Assembly: GCF_003950315.1 (NCBI RefSeq)
Contig: NZ_NGJT01000003.1
Location: forward strand, 1-64,000
Length of the DNA stretch: 64,000 bases
Direction: 5' to 3'
DNA from: Vagococcus bubulae
Lineage (GTDB): Bacteria > Bacillota > Bacilli > Lactobacillales > Vagococcaceae
Positions within the stretch are counted from its first letter, which is position 1, and the number at the start of each line of letters is the position of its first letter. Positions 18,761 through 28,988 of this stretch are shown here, piece by piece. Below the pieces are notes generated by a model that worked only from the letters and a program-made list of their open reading frames with translations, did no database searches and was not told the DNA's origin. The position numbers and the translations under genes were made by a program.

Positions 18761-18785
18761 CAGTATTACCATAGGAGGTAACGAC

Positions 18786-19145
18786 ATGTTTCATAAAAAA
18801 CAAAAAACAAAAGAAGTTTATCATCATGGCTTAACGACTGGTTTAGGTATAGGGTTAACAGTAGGTACTCTTGTTGGCGTATTGGCAACAAAATGGTACA
18901 AAGATAATAAAGTTTTATCTGCAGACGATATTTTAGAGCAAGTAAAATCTGCCTTTTTACAAGATGGGCCGATTGAAGGATCTTGGATCCACTTTAAAAA
19001 AGAACCTTTAGATAAATTTGCTATTAAAACAGATGTTTATACTGGTGGTATTTCACGCATTGAAGAAGGGCAATTAGTGCAATATGAATTTATGGCTGAT
19101 GCTCATACAGGTTCGATTATTGATATTCATAAAATAGAAGATTAA
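18786..19145 (+). CDS. Small membrane-anchored PepSY-domain protein
   Basis: 119 residues. A basic start (HKKQKTKEVYHHG) is followed by a Gly-rich hydrophobic helix (TGLGIGLTVGTLVGVLAT) and then a soluble half with the PepSY-like pattern IKTDVYTGGISRIEEGQLVQYEFMADAHTGSIIDI. PepSY domains often inhibit or sense proteases or bind at the cell surface; the role here is unknown. ATG at 18786 follows AGGAGGTAACGAC. Single-gene unit with its own terminator. Confidence 0.75.
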   Translation: MFHKKQKTKEVYHHGLTTGLGIGLTVGTLVGVLATKWYKDNKVLSADDILEQVKSAFLQDGPIEGSWIHFKKEPLDKFAIKTDVYTGGISRIEEGQLVQYEFMADAHTGSIIDIHKIED

Positions 19146-19151
19146 TTACTT

Positions 19152-19191
19152 AAGAGTGCCTTTCTTTTGATATAAAAGAAGCACTCTTTTT
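19152..19191 (+). terminator. Terminator of the PepSY gene
   Basis: AAGAGTGC / GCACTCTT outer stem with inner TTCTTTT/AAAAGAA pairing and a T-run. Confidence 0.9.
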
Positions 19192-19209
19192 CATTGTCTA
19201 AATTTCCAA

Positions 19210-19244
19210 TAAAAAAAGCCCTCAGATATTTTTCTGAGAACTTT
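19210..19244 (-). terminator. Terminator of the acetoin reductase gene
   Basis: Minus-strand stem around CTCAGA / TCTGAG with a seven-T tail, 15 bp past the stop. Confidence 0.88.
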
Positions 19245-19258
19245 TAACGTATTTAAGA

Positions 19259-20405
<1,147 letters not shown>

Positions 20406-23108
20406 TTAGTGTAGAATACGTCCTTCTTTTAAGTTGTCTCCTACTTTTTTAAAGATTCTTTCAGCTTTTGGATATAAGATATACCCTGCTATGAAAAATC
20501 CAATAGTAATACTTACTAAAATAACGATTGCCTTCAGAGCTGATGGCCAATAAATTCCACCAACAGATTCTCTTAGTAAGTTTACAGCATAGGTGAATGG
20601 AATATAAGGGTTAATGGCTCTAAAGAATGGTCCTGACATTTCAATTGGGAAGTTACCTCCACCTGCTGAAATAGATAGAACCAAGATAATAATGGCAATT
20701 CCTTTACCAAGATTATCAAACAATGCCACTAAAACATATACCATCATCATAAAGGCTAAGTCGATAATTAAAGCAAAAATAACATTCCATACTGGATTTT
20801 TTGTGTATGTTCCTAGAAGTAATTGATTTCCAACTGTTACAATCAACGCTTGGAAGAATCCAACTACTAAGAATGTTCCCATACGTGCTAAGAATTGTTG
20901 ACGTTTTGAGAAACGTCCAATTTGTTCACCTTCTAAATGGAATTTAGTTGAGGCAATGCTTGAAAACAAGACTGCTCCAACCCATAAACAAAGAGCTGTA
21001 TAGAATGGTGTGCTTGCTGAACCATAATTTGGTACAGGGTACACATCTTTTGTTTTAAGTTTCACTGGACTTGAAATAAACTTACTTTCAGCATTAGCAT
21101 CGCCTTTTAGATACTTCACAGCTTCGTCTAAATCAATATCTTGTTCGCCTTTTCTAATAGCATTTGCTGCCTTTTGAATGCCTTCTTTGATATTGGGCCA
21201 ATCTTCTTTAATCATGACTTCAGCTGCATTCAATGCTGTCTCTAATTTAGGTGCTTTTTCATTTACCTTAGTCATCGCGTCTTTTACATCATCTTCAATT
21301 CCTGGTAAATCATTTTTGATAAATAACGTTGCTTTATTCATTTTACTTTGAACAACAGGAAAATCATTTCTAAAGAAATCTGCCCCTTGATTAATACCAT
21401 TAATAATTAAATCCATGTTGCCATTTAACATCACATTTGCTGTATGAATCTCATCTTGAATCGCTGGCATTTCTTTTTGGTAGTCTTTCAAAAATCCGAT
21501 TGCTTCATTGATAATATTAGTTGTATTCTTCAATAAACTATCAAGAGTACTCATTGTATTATCATCAATAATTGTCCCTGTAATGTTTCCTGCTGAAGTC
21601 AGCATCTCTTGAACATTTTTTAGCGTTTGAGCTACTTGCGCTTCAATTTCTTTTGGATTAATGGAGACAACGATTTGATTTAACGTGTTACTTATTTCAA
21701 TTAACTTTGCTTGTAATTTTCCTGGTGCAGATGCATAGTCTTCCCAGTTATCTAATATTGATTGAACATTTCCTTGTGCTTGACTAACATGTGTTTCCAT
21801 TGCATCTAATTGAGATAAAGCATTTGAAAAATCAGGTGCATTTGGCAAACTGGCTAATTGCGTTAAGGTTTCTTTTAATGATTGAATCATTTGTAATTGC
21901 GTTGTTAACTGATTATTTAATTTTTCAAGTTGAGCATGAATTTGCGCTGTATGTGTTTCAGTATCAAGAGCCGCTATATCTGCTGCTAATTTTGCAGAAA
22001 CTTTAGATAAAGTATCCAGCACTTCTAAACCTTGAGTCAATCCTTCTGTCACAGTTGGTAAAACTTCGGCAATATCTTTCAATTGCTGTTGTAACTCAGG
22101 AATCGTCTCATCTGCTTTATTAATTAACTTAGTCACATCAGGTAAGACTTTTTGTGCTGAAGCAATAACTTCCAAGCCTTTTGTTGCTTCATTAATTGCC
22201 TCATCCATCATCTTAACAATCTTATCCATGTCTTTATCAGCTTTATTTAATTGTGTTCCGGCATTTTTAATTTTTGGAATATTCCCCTGTACGTCATAAA
22301 CAACTTGTCCATACTGTGCTATCTCAGGTAATTTGCCATTCAACGCCACTACTTTATCCGTTGTTTTATTTAGTTCAGGAATATAATCCACAAATTCATT
22401 TGCCATATCTAGTTTTTTCTTAAATTCTGGCATTTTAGCTTGTAATTCTAATACTTCTTTTGTGTAACCATCGATTTCATCAATATTTTCATCTACGGTA
22501 ACAATTTTTGATGTAATTTTCTTAATGGACGGCAAATTAGCATCCAGATTAAACCCGATTTCATTAAATACCTCTAGTAATGTTTTACTAGCAGTCTCTA
22601 TAAATTCTGTCGAGATAGTATCTTGAATAGTTCCAGCTCCTTTATCTGATATTTTAGGAGCAATCGCATTAATTTTTTGGTTCACTTGATATTCAATTTC
22701 AGGATAATCAATTTCACCTTTCGTAAAACTTAACAAATTTTCGGTAAAGTTTTTTGGTAGATATAATCCAGCATAATATTTTCCGGTTTTTACTTTATCA
22801 TCTAATTCTTCTTTAGATGATACAAACTGCCATCCAATGGTTTTATTATCTTTTAAATTCTCTACTATTTCGTCACCGATATTGATTTTTTTTCCTTTTA
22901 AATCAACCGTTTGATCATCAGAATAAATTCCAATCTTAATACCACCAGTATTAGAATAAGGATCCCATAATGCTGCAATGTTAAACCACGCATACAACGA
23001 TGGGATAATCATTAATGCAATCATCAAAACAAACGTGAGCTTGTTGTGAAAAATCCTTTTCCAATCTAGTACAAATAAATCCCATACATTTTTTATTCTA
23101 TTTAACAT
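20406..23108 (-). CDS. YhgE/Pip family membrane protein
   Basis: 900 residues. One transmembrane helix at the N-terminus (LTFVLMIALMIIPSLYAWFNI) is followed by an extracytoplasmic domain of about 600 residues rich in heptad-like helices, then five or six C-terminal helices of ABC-2 permease type. This is the YhgE/Pip layout; the lactococcal Pip protein is a phage c2 receptor, and relatives belong to ESX/type VII or MMPL-like export contexts. It overlaps its upstream Rrf2-type regulator by 7 bp, so the regulator probably controls it. The ligand or cargo is unknown. Confidence 0.88.
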   Translation of the reverse strand: MLNRIKNVWDLFVLDWKRIFHNKLTFVLMIALMIIPSLYAWFNIAALWDPYSNTGGIKIGIYSDDQTVDLKGKKINIGDEIVENLKDNKTIGWQFVSSKEELDDKVKTGKYYAGLYLPKNFTENLLSFTKGEIDYPEIEYQVNQKINAIAPKISDKGAGTIQDTISTEFIETASKTLLEVFNEIGFNLDANLPSIKKITSKIVTVDENIDEIDGYTKEVLELQAKMPEFKKKLDMANEFVDYIPELNKTTDKVVALNGKLPEIAQYGQVVYDVQGNIPKIKNAGTQLNKADKDMDKIVKMMDEAINEATKGLEVIASAQKVLPDVTKLINKADETIPELQQQLKDIAEVLPTVTEGLTQGLEVLDTLSKVSAKLAADIAALDTETHTAQIHAQLEKLNNQLTTQLQMIQSLKETLTQLASLPNAPDFSNALSQLDAMETHVSQAQGNVQSILDNWEDYASAPGKLQAKLIEISNTLNQIVVSINPKEIEAQVAQTLKNVQEMLTSAGNITGTIIDDNTMSTLDSLLKNTTNIINEAIGFLKDYQKEMPAIQDEIHTANVMLNGNMDLIINGINQGADFFRNDFPVVQSKMNKATLFIKNDLPGIEDDVKDAMTKVNEKAPKLETALNAAEVMIKEDWPNIKEGIQKAANAIRKGEQDIDLDEAVKYLKGDANAESKFISSPVKLKTKDVYPVPNYGSASTPFYTALCLWVGAVLFSSIASTKFHLEGEQIGRFSKRQQFLARMGTFLVVGFFQALIVTVGNQLLLGTYTKNPVWNVIFALIIDLAFMMMVYVLVALFDNLGKGIAIIILVLSISAGGGNFPIEMSGPFFRAINPYIPFTYAVNLLRESVGGIYWPSALKAIVILVSITIGFFIAGYILYPKAERIFKKVGDNLKEGRILH

Positions 23109-23599
23109 TGAATTGACCTCTCATCCTCTATAAAATCATTCCAATTTCTATGTGGTATCTCACCATACTCACGAAAGACATCAGATAGTATATCTTTTAC
23201 CGTGATTCTTTCTAGTTCTTCGTTCCATTTTTTATCAGCTCGTGCAAAGCACTCGGCAATTTGCTCATCACCTGTTTGAGCAATTTTAGTAAAATCACTA
23301 AAAGCTCTTTCTAAAACACCCACTTTTGGAAACGAATGAAACGGCTCTTCTATGGCTTCAACAATATGTAATAGTGTGATGTCAGATAAATCTTTTTTTA
23401 TATAGAATCCACCATTATTGCCAGATACCCCTTCAATAATATTTGAAACGACTAATTTTCTTAGCAATTTTCTAATATAAGACGAAGAAACGGATAATTT
23501 TTGATAAATTGCGATTGATGACACAGGAACATCCTTTTCCTGAGTTGATAATAATGCCATAATTGCCAAAGCTTGTTCCGTTGCATTGGTTAGCTTCAA
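23102..23599 (-). CDS. Rrf2 family transcriptional regulator
   Basis: 165 residues. An N-terminal winged helix (LTNATEQALAIMALLST..VSSIAIYQKLSVSSSYIRKLLRKLV) and GGFYIKKDLSDITLLHIVEAIEE match Rrf2. It lacks the three clustered Cys of IscR-type Fe-S members, so it probably senses something else. The start is TTG at 23599 with AGGAAG 9 nt upstream; the nearby ATG is out of frame. It ends inside the start of the YhgE-like gene, its likely target. Confidence 0.85.
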   Translation of the reverse strand: MKLTNATEQALAIMALLSTQEKDVPVSSIAIYQKLSVSSSYIRKLLRKLVVSNIIEGVSGNNGGFYIKKDLSDITLLHIVEAIEEPFHSFPKVGVLERAFSDFTKIAQTGDEQIAECFARADKKWNEELERITVKDILSDVFREYGEIPHRNWNDFIEDERSIQC

Positions 23600-23710
23600 G
23601 CCATATCACTTCCTCTCATTTCTTACATTCGGCTATTATAGACTTTTTTTGTCCACAATGCAATAGAAAGGTTTTGTTATTTTATCATTTTGACTAATCT
23701 TTTTTTATAT

Positions 23711-23741
23711 AAAAAGAGAACAGCTTATTTCAAACTGTTCT
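23711..23741 (-). terminator. Terminator of the UPF0173 gene
   Basis: AGAACAG / CTGTTCT stem with an 11-nt loop and a T-rich tail on the minus strand. Confidence 0.88.
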
Positions 23742-23751
23742 ATCAATGTTT

Positions 23752-24435
23752 TTACAAGTTTATTGAGTCTCCTGGTTTTAACACTTTCCCTGCTCCTTCT
23801 GGTAATAAATCAATCAATTCATCTGGATTTTGTTCTATAACTGGAAACGTATTGTAATGAATTGGAATCGTTAAAGTTGCCTGAACGGCTTTAGAAGCTT
23901 TCACTGCATCTTTTATTCCCATCGTAAAATTATCACCAATTGGTAAAAATGCGACATCTAAATCAAACTCTTCAGCTAATAAGGATAAATCACTGTAAAA
24001 TGCTGTATCACCTGCATGGTAAATTGATTGATTATCAATAGTAAATATAAATCCTGCAGGTTCTCCCATATAAATCATCTGACCATCTAACTCATATCCT
24101 GAACTATGTTGAGCAAAAATCATTTTGACTTGCCCAAATGGAAAATCGAACTTTCCACCTATATTCATATGATGAACATTCTCAACTCCTTGACTTGTAG
24201 CGAAATGACAAATTTCTGGAATAGCAACTACTTGAGCATTTGTTTTTTTTGCTAAATAAACCATATCTCCCACATGATCTGCATGACCATGTGTAATAAA
24301 AATATAATCTGCTTTAACATCTTCTAATTTAAGATCAGTTAACTTGTTTCCTGTAATAAATGGATCAATTAAAATACGAGTCTGATCATTTGTTTCAATA
24401 CTGACAACTGAGTGACCATGATAACTAAGTTTCAT
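23752..24435 (-). CDS. Metallo-beta-lactamase-fold hydrolase (UPF0173, YtkL-like)
   Basis: About 227 residues. The metal-binding motif THGHADHVGD is intact, with later ligands in HAGDTAFY and PIHYNTFP. UPF0173 proteins are conserved metal-dependent hydrolases of unknown substrate. Start ATG at 24435 has AGGAGG 7 nt upstream; the longer frame to 24495 lacks support. Single-gene unit. Confidence 0.88.
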   Translation of the reverse strand: MKLSYHGHSVVSIETNDQTRILIDPFITGNKLTDLKLEDVKADYIFITHGHADHVGDMVYLAKKTNAQVVAIPEICHFATSQGVENVHHMNIGGKFDFPFGQVKMIFAQHSSGYELDGQMIYMGEPAGFIFTIDNQSIYHAGDTAFYSDLSLLAEEFDLDVAFLPIGDNFTMGIKDAVKASKAVQATLTIPIHYNTFPVIEQNPDELIDLLPEGAGKVLKPGDSINL

Positions 24436-24755
24436 GCTTTTTCCTCCTAATTTATTTGATAATTTAATTATACAGACTTCTCTTAAGGAACTCAAAAAAC
24501 TGAATGGCCATCACCATCCAGTTTATTTTTCGACTTGTTGATTAGAAGAAACTTTAACAAAAAACAACTAGGGGGATAGTGTTTTCTATTAATATAGTCA
24601 GGTTATCACTATTTCTTTACAAGTCTCACTATTAACATAACAATTATAAGTTGGTTGTAGCTTTCATAATTTCATGATGACTACATCATTTACTATACAA
24701 TGTTAGTGTAAACTATTAATTTATACTCGGTAAAATATTTGTAAATAATACTATT
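24436..24755. other. 320-bp gap, only a terminator recognised
   Basis: Contains the phn-cluster terminator at its left side and the promoter area of the UPF0173 gene. The remaining 220 bp (24535-24755) is AT-rich, with no open frame having a ribosome site on either strand. Confidence 0.6.
24493..24530. terminator. Bidirectional terminator
   Basis: AACTGAATGG / CCATCCAGTT stem (one mismatch), loop CCATCA, flanked by six A on the left and TATTTTT on the right. On the minus strand it would end the phn-type operon about 225 bp past the phosphatase stop. Confidence 0.75.
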
Positions 24756-25469
24756 TTATACTTCTTGAGTATATGCTTTTTTGATTTCTAATAACATTTC
24801 TTCAGATAAGCCACATTCTTTTAAGTAGTCAAAGACTGTACCATAACGTTCATTAATCAAAGGGAGCAGTCTTTCCATATTTTCTCTATCAGAATACATT
24901 AAATGCTCATATCCTTCAGGAGAAATCAAATCTTCATTAGCTGAAAGATAAGTATACGATGTTTCATAGTTAGCAATAATATCTTTTTCATCAACTTCTA
25001 ATAAGCCTAATAATAATAGTGCTAACACGCCTGTTCTATCTTTTCCTGCTGCACAGTGGAAAATTAACCCAGTATCCTTTGATTCGTAAATAGCCATAAA
25101 CAACTCTTTAATAATCGACTGTTGCTCTAAAATCATTTGCTCGTAAAAATCATACAAAGTCATCTCTACTGTTGATTGTGAGATATCTTGTATATTTTCA
25201 TCTACCACAAATGGAATATGATAATTCTTAACCATTGAACTTCTTTCCAAAGGATAATCTGAATCTTGTCTTTCTTTTTCTGTTCTTAAATCAATGACAG
25301 CTCCTACACCATAATCTTCCAAAAAAGCAACATCATTTTCTGTTAAGCGACAAACATCGTCACTTCTAAAAAGTTTTTTCCAAGCAACCATATTTCTGCT
25401 CTTTGTTGGAATGCCACCCAAATCTCTTGTGTTATAAGTTGTTTCTAATGGTAAACGTTGATAATACAT
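24756..25469 (-). CDS. Tyrosine-protein phosphatase (DSP/PTP-like, HCAAGKDRTG)
   Basis: 237 residues. The Cys-X5-Arg signature FHCAAGKDRTGVLA forms the phosphate-binding loop, and the N-terminus NTRDLGGIPTKSRNMVAWKKLFRSDD matches bacterial tyrosine/lipid phosphatases of the Y_phosphatase3 group. It is the last gene behind two PhnE-type permeases, 12 bp after the previous stop, so it is part of the phosphate/phosphonate operon. Substrate may be a phosphoprotein, phosphoinositide or small phosphoester taken up by the importer; this is inference. Confidence 0.85.
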   Translation of the reverse strand: MYYQRLPLETTYNTRDLGGIPTKSRNMVAWKKLFRSDDVCRLTENDVAFLEDYGVGAVIDLRTEKERQDSDYPLERSSMVKNYHIPFVVDENIQDISQSTVEMTLYDFYEQMILEQQSIIKELFMAIYESKDTGLIFHCAAGKDRTGVLALLLLGLLEVDEKDIIANYETSYTYLSANEDLISPEGYEHLMYSDRENMERLLPLINERYGTVFDYLKECGLSEEMLLEIKKAYTQEV

Positions 25470-25481
25470 TTCTTATCTCCT

Positions 25482-26261
25482 TTAAATTGCTTTTTTCGCT
25501 CGTGTCACTAACATTTCAACTGCAAACATCGTACAAAAAATCGTTAACACGATAAATGTGATTCTTCCATAATTGTAACTACTGATTGCTCGAGTTAATA
25601 ATGTTCCGATTCCTCCAGCACCAACCATTCCTAGAGAAATAGATTCTGCGACATTTCCTTCTACTCGAATCGCCAACCAGTTTAAAAATGATTTTGAAAC
25701 ATTAGGCAAAATCCCTTCTTGAATTAATTGAAACCAATTTGCCCCAGTCGATTTCATTGTTTCAATCACTTGAATAGGAACTTCCTCAATACTGCTAATA
25801 AATGACTTTGTTAAATAACCAACTGTCGGAAACATCATCCCAATAATTCCAGCCATTGACCCAAATCCAAGACTAGCTACAATCATTAAAATCCAAACTA
25901 ACGATGGGATAGCACGAATCACTGACATAACCCCTTTAATGACTGCTGATAAAAAAGGCAGTGGAGAAATATTATCTGCACCTAAACAGGCTAAGATAAA
26001 TGAAATAATCGCACCAAGAAAAAGTGAGGCGATTGCCATTGATAAAGACAGCAATAATTGAGCAAAAACTTCTCCAACATCAGAAGTATCTAATGCTAAA
26101 AAATGTTTCACTACTTCTCCAGATTGTTCAAATCTTGAAATAAATGTTACCATATCTAAATTTAATAAATTAACACTTACGACAAATAAAACAATAGCAG
26201 CAATAGTAATCACTATTGTCCTAATTCGATCTTTTTTTTGTGTTAAGGGAATATCTTTCAA
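25482..26261 (-). CDS. phnE: Phosphonate/phosphite-type ABC permease (PhnE)
   Basis: 259 residues with about six helices and the EAA loop that docks on the ATPase (IEEVPIQVIETMKSTGANW). GMVGAGGIGTLL is typical of PhnE. The start is TTG at 26261, with AGGAGG 9 nt upstream. Second of two permeases that presumably form a heterodimer with the PhnC ATPase and PhnD lipoprotein. Confidence 0.9.
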   Translation of the reverse strand: MKDIPLTQKKDRIRTIVITIAAIVLFVVSVNLLNLDMVTFISRFEQSGEVVKHFLALDTSDVGEVFAQLLLSLSMAIASLFLGAIISFILACLGADNISPLPFLSAVIKGVMSVIRAIPSLVWILMIVASLGFGSMAGIIGMMFPTVGYLTKSFISSIEEVPIQVIETMKSTGANWFQLIQEGILPNVSKSFLNWLAIRVEGNVAESISLGMVGAGGIGTLLTRAISSYNYGRITFIVLTIFCTMFAVEMLVTRAKKAI

Positions 26262-26274
26262 AATATTATTCCTC

Positions 26275-27066
26275 CTATAAAATCCATTTTCTTAGTTTAT
26301 TAACCACAAATTCTGTTAATAAAACTAATGCTACTAATATCAAAATCAACGCCATAGCTTCCTTATATTTAAATAATCGAATATTGGTTTGGATCATGAT
26401 ACCAATCCCTCCAGCACCAACCATTCCTAGAATAGCCGAAGCACGAATATTAATTTCAAAAGAGAAGAATGTCCAGTTAATCCAAGATGGGAAAAATGCT
26501 GGAATAATACCATGAACTAACAGTTGGATTGGTGAAGCGCCTGTTGCCTTTAGTGCTTCAAGTTTGCTATCGGCAATATTGTTCATCTCTTCGGCATAAG
26601 ATCTAGTTAGAAAACCAAATGTCGCAATAATTAATGCCAATAACCCTACCATATTCCCTATCCCAAAAATATACACAAGCAAAGATGCCCATACTAAAAC
26701 AGGAATATTACGAATGAACGAGACAATAAATCGTACAATCAAACGCACTGGCGCAAATGGATTAATTGATTCTGCCATTAATAACCCAAAGACAAATGAG
26801 ATGATTGCTGAAATATAGGTTCCCACTACAGCGAATAATAATGTTTCAACAATCAATGACACATAACTTGAAAATCCGGTAAAATTTGGTGGAAAGAAGT
26901 TTTCACCAAAAAATTTAAATACACTAGGTATTGTCACAAAAGGTGTCAAAGGATTTACTTGTAAATAAACGAAAGAATAAGCAATGACAACAAATAATAA
27001 CACTGCCGTTATTCTTTTTTTTATGCTTTTTTGTTGACTTAATGAGATGGTGGCTAAACTATCCAT
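26275..27066 (-). CDS. phnE: Phosphonate/phosphite-type ABC permease (PhnE)
   Basis: About 263 residues, homologous to the following permease (EEMNNIADSKLEALKATGAS, GMVGAGGIGIMIQ). ATG at 27066 lies 9 nt after AGGAGG and overlaps the end of the phnC gene by 8 bp (TATGGATAG carries both). The frame continues to 27096 but without a ribosome site. Part of the PhnD-C-E-E importer. Confidence 0.9.
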   Translation of the reverse strand: MDSLATISLSQQKSIKKRITAVLLFVVIAYSFVYLQVNPLTPFVTIPSVFKFFGENFFPPNFTGFSSYVSLIVETLLFAVVGTYISAIISFVFGLLMAESINPFAPVRLIVRFIVSFIRNIPVLVWASLLVYIFGIGNMVGLLALIIATFGFLTRSYAEEMNNIADSKLEALKATGASPIQLLVHGIIPAFFPSWINWTFFSFEINIRASAILGMVGAGGIGIMIQTNIRLFKYKEAMALILILVALVLLTEFVVNKLRKWIL

Positions 27067-27871
27067 ATACCTGACCCTCCTGTGGCATTGGTACAACTGG
27101 TATACTTGTTATTTTTTCAGATTGAGGCAAGTCATTATTGTATATTGTTTCAATCATATCATTAGTCAATTCTGATGGCTTACCATCAAAAACAATTTCT
27201 CCTTTTCTTACACCAATAATTCGTGTAGCAAATTTTTTCGCCACATCAACCTGGTGTAAGTTAACGATTGTTGTTACACCTTTTGATTCAGTGATGTCCT
27301 TCAATTGAGTCATCACAACATCTGATGATTTAGGGTCTAATGATGCAATCGGCTCATCTGCTAAAATCAAAGCTGGATTTTGCATTAATGCGCGGCAAAT
27401 TCCAACACGCTGCATCTGTCCACCAGATAATTCATCCGCTCTTTTATATGCTTGATCCTCTAAACCAACTTGTTTTAATAAGTCCATTGCTGTTTTACGG
27501 TCTTCTTGAGAATAACGACCAAAGGCACTCGTAAAGAAAGAAACTTGTCCTAATTTTCCATGAAGAACATTTTTTAATACATTTGTTCGTTCAATCAAAT
27601 TGTAATGTTGGAAAATCATTCCAATGTGTGAACGTAATTGTCGTAGTTCTTTTCCTTTAGCTTTAGATATTGATTGATTTTCAAATAACACATCACCTGA
27701 AGTTGGTGCTACTAATTGATTGATAATACGAATTAACGTTGATTTACCTGCACCAGAAGGTCCAATAATGACCACAAACTCTCCTTCATCAATAGACAAA
27801 GACACATCGTTTAATGCTTTTTGACCTGTTTTATATTCTTTATTAACATGTTTAATTTCTAATAAAGTCAT
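27059..27871 (-). CDS. phnC: Phosphonate/phosphate-type ABC importer ATPase (PhnC)
   Basis: 270 residues. Walker [13 protein letters not shown], signature LSGGQMQRVGICRAL, Walker B LILADEPIASLDP and the His-switch VNLHQVDVA are complete. PhnC-family members energise uptake of phosphonate, phosphite or phosphate. Expressed with phnD upstream (4-bp gap) and the permeases downstream. Confidence 0.93.
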   Translation of the reverse strand: MTLLEIKHVNKEYKTGQKALNDVSLSIDEGEFVVIIGPSGAGKSTLIRIINQLVAPTSGDVLFENQSISKAKGKELRQLRSHIGMIFQHYNLIERTNVLKNVLHGKLGQVSFFTSAFGRYSQEDRKTAMDLLKQVGLEDQAYKRADELSGGQMQRVGICRALMQNPALILADEPIASLDPKSSDVVMTQLKDITESKGVTTIVNLHQVDVAKKFATRIIGVRKGEIVFDGKPSELTNDMIETIYNNDLPQSEKITSIPVVPMPQEGQVYG

Positions 27872-27875
27872 TTTT

Positions 27876-28787
27876 TTACTCCCCTTCTATGCCTAATACT
27901 TTGATAATATCTTTCACGCCTTCATAATCATCATCTTTCGCTTCAACAAACCTTACTGTATCATCTTTATAAAATGCCTTAAAATATTCTTTGTCATCAT
28001 AGTTTAAATAAAAATCTTTAATTTTTTTCTTTAATTCTTCTGGTAATTCTGATCTAATAACATAAGCAGCATTTGGAATTTCTTGTGTTTCATCAATTAT
28101 TTTTAAATCATCTTTTTTAACTAAACCAGCATCATCCATTGTTTGTAACACTTGTCCTGCAACGGCTGCTGCATCATAGTCACCTTTTGATACACCCATA
28201 ACGCTTGAATCATGTTTTCCAGAATAAGCCACTGTTTTAAAGAAATAATCAGGTTCTTCTAATTTGGCTTGTTCTAACTTCAATTTTGTTACTAATTCAT
28301 ACTTTGGATACAGATACCCTGATGAAGAAGCTGGATCAACAAAAGCAAAGTTTGTCCCTTTTAAATCTTCTAATGAATTAATTTTGTCATTATCTTTTTT
28401 AGTAATAAACACTGTACGGTAAGCTTCACTACCTGGAGAAGAAGTTGTTACTAAAGGATCAATTTCTACTCGTTGTTTTGCTTGGAAATAACTCATTGGT
28501 GAAACTAGCAACACATCAAGTTTCTTATTTTTCATCGCTTCAATCCCAACAGCATAATCTGCTCCTTCCATTATCTCAACAGGAAGATCGATTGCTTCGC
28601 TTAAAGCCTTTTGGAATTTTTCGTTTTTACCACCAGCTTCTGGATTATTTTCATCTGGCATCGTAACGATTGTTATTTTATCTGGCATACCATCTTCTTT
28701 TTTTGTTTCAGATGCTCCTGAACCACATGCTGCTAACAAACCAATAGATGTTAATATCGTAAGTCCGTATAATAATTTCTTTTTCAT
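27876..28787 (-). CDS. phnD: Phosphate/phosphonate-binding lipoprotein (PhnD family)
   Basis: About 303 residues. A lipobox (TSIGLLAACGSG) anchors it outside the membrane. The PhnD-family periplasmic-binding fold is seen in IEGADYAVGIEAMKNKKLDV (here MEGADYAVG), FAFVDPASSSGYLYPKY and SVMGVSKGDYDAAAVAG. It captures an oxyanion such as phosphonate, phosphite or phosphate; specificity is not decidable. Start ATG at 28787 (MKKKLLYG) preferred over 28805, with a GGGGG-type ribosome site 11 nt before. First gene of the operon. Confidence 0.9.
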   Translation of the reverse strand: MKKKLLYGLTILTSIGLLAACGSGASETKKEDGMPDKITIVTMPDENNPEAGGKNEKFQKALSEAIDLPVEIMEGADYAVGIEAMKNKKLDVLLVSPMSYFQAKQRVEIDPLVTTSSPGSEAYRTVFITKKDNDKINSLEDLKGTNFAFVDPASSSGYLYPKYELVTKLKLEQAKLEEPDYFFKTVAYSGKHDSSVMGVSKGDYDAAAVAGQVLQTMDDAGLVKKDDLKIIDETQEIPNAAYVIRSELPEELKKKIKDFYLNYDDKEYFKAFYKDDTVRFVEAKDDDYEGVKDIIKVLGIEGE

Positions 28788-28892
28788 TTTAAATTTAACC
28801 CCCATATTTTAAATACAAGAGGAGTATATCCCTTCAATGTAAAATTTAAAGTATGGTTAATGTAAAATTATCGTAATTTTCACCATCGACAT

Positions 28893-28937
28893 AAAAAAAT
28901 AAGACATTAACAATTATTATCTTGTTAACGTCTTATG
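28893..28937 (-). terminator. Terminator of the met importer operon
   Basis: TAAGAC-TTAACA / TGTTAA-GTCTTA arms (one internal mismatch) and a seven-T tail on the minus strand, past the M20 hydrolase stop. Confidence 0.88.
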
Positions 28938-28988
28938 TAATAAATTAGAGTTATAAAAAATACTACTTAATATTTTTTATTTCCTCAA

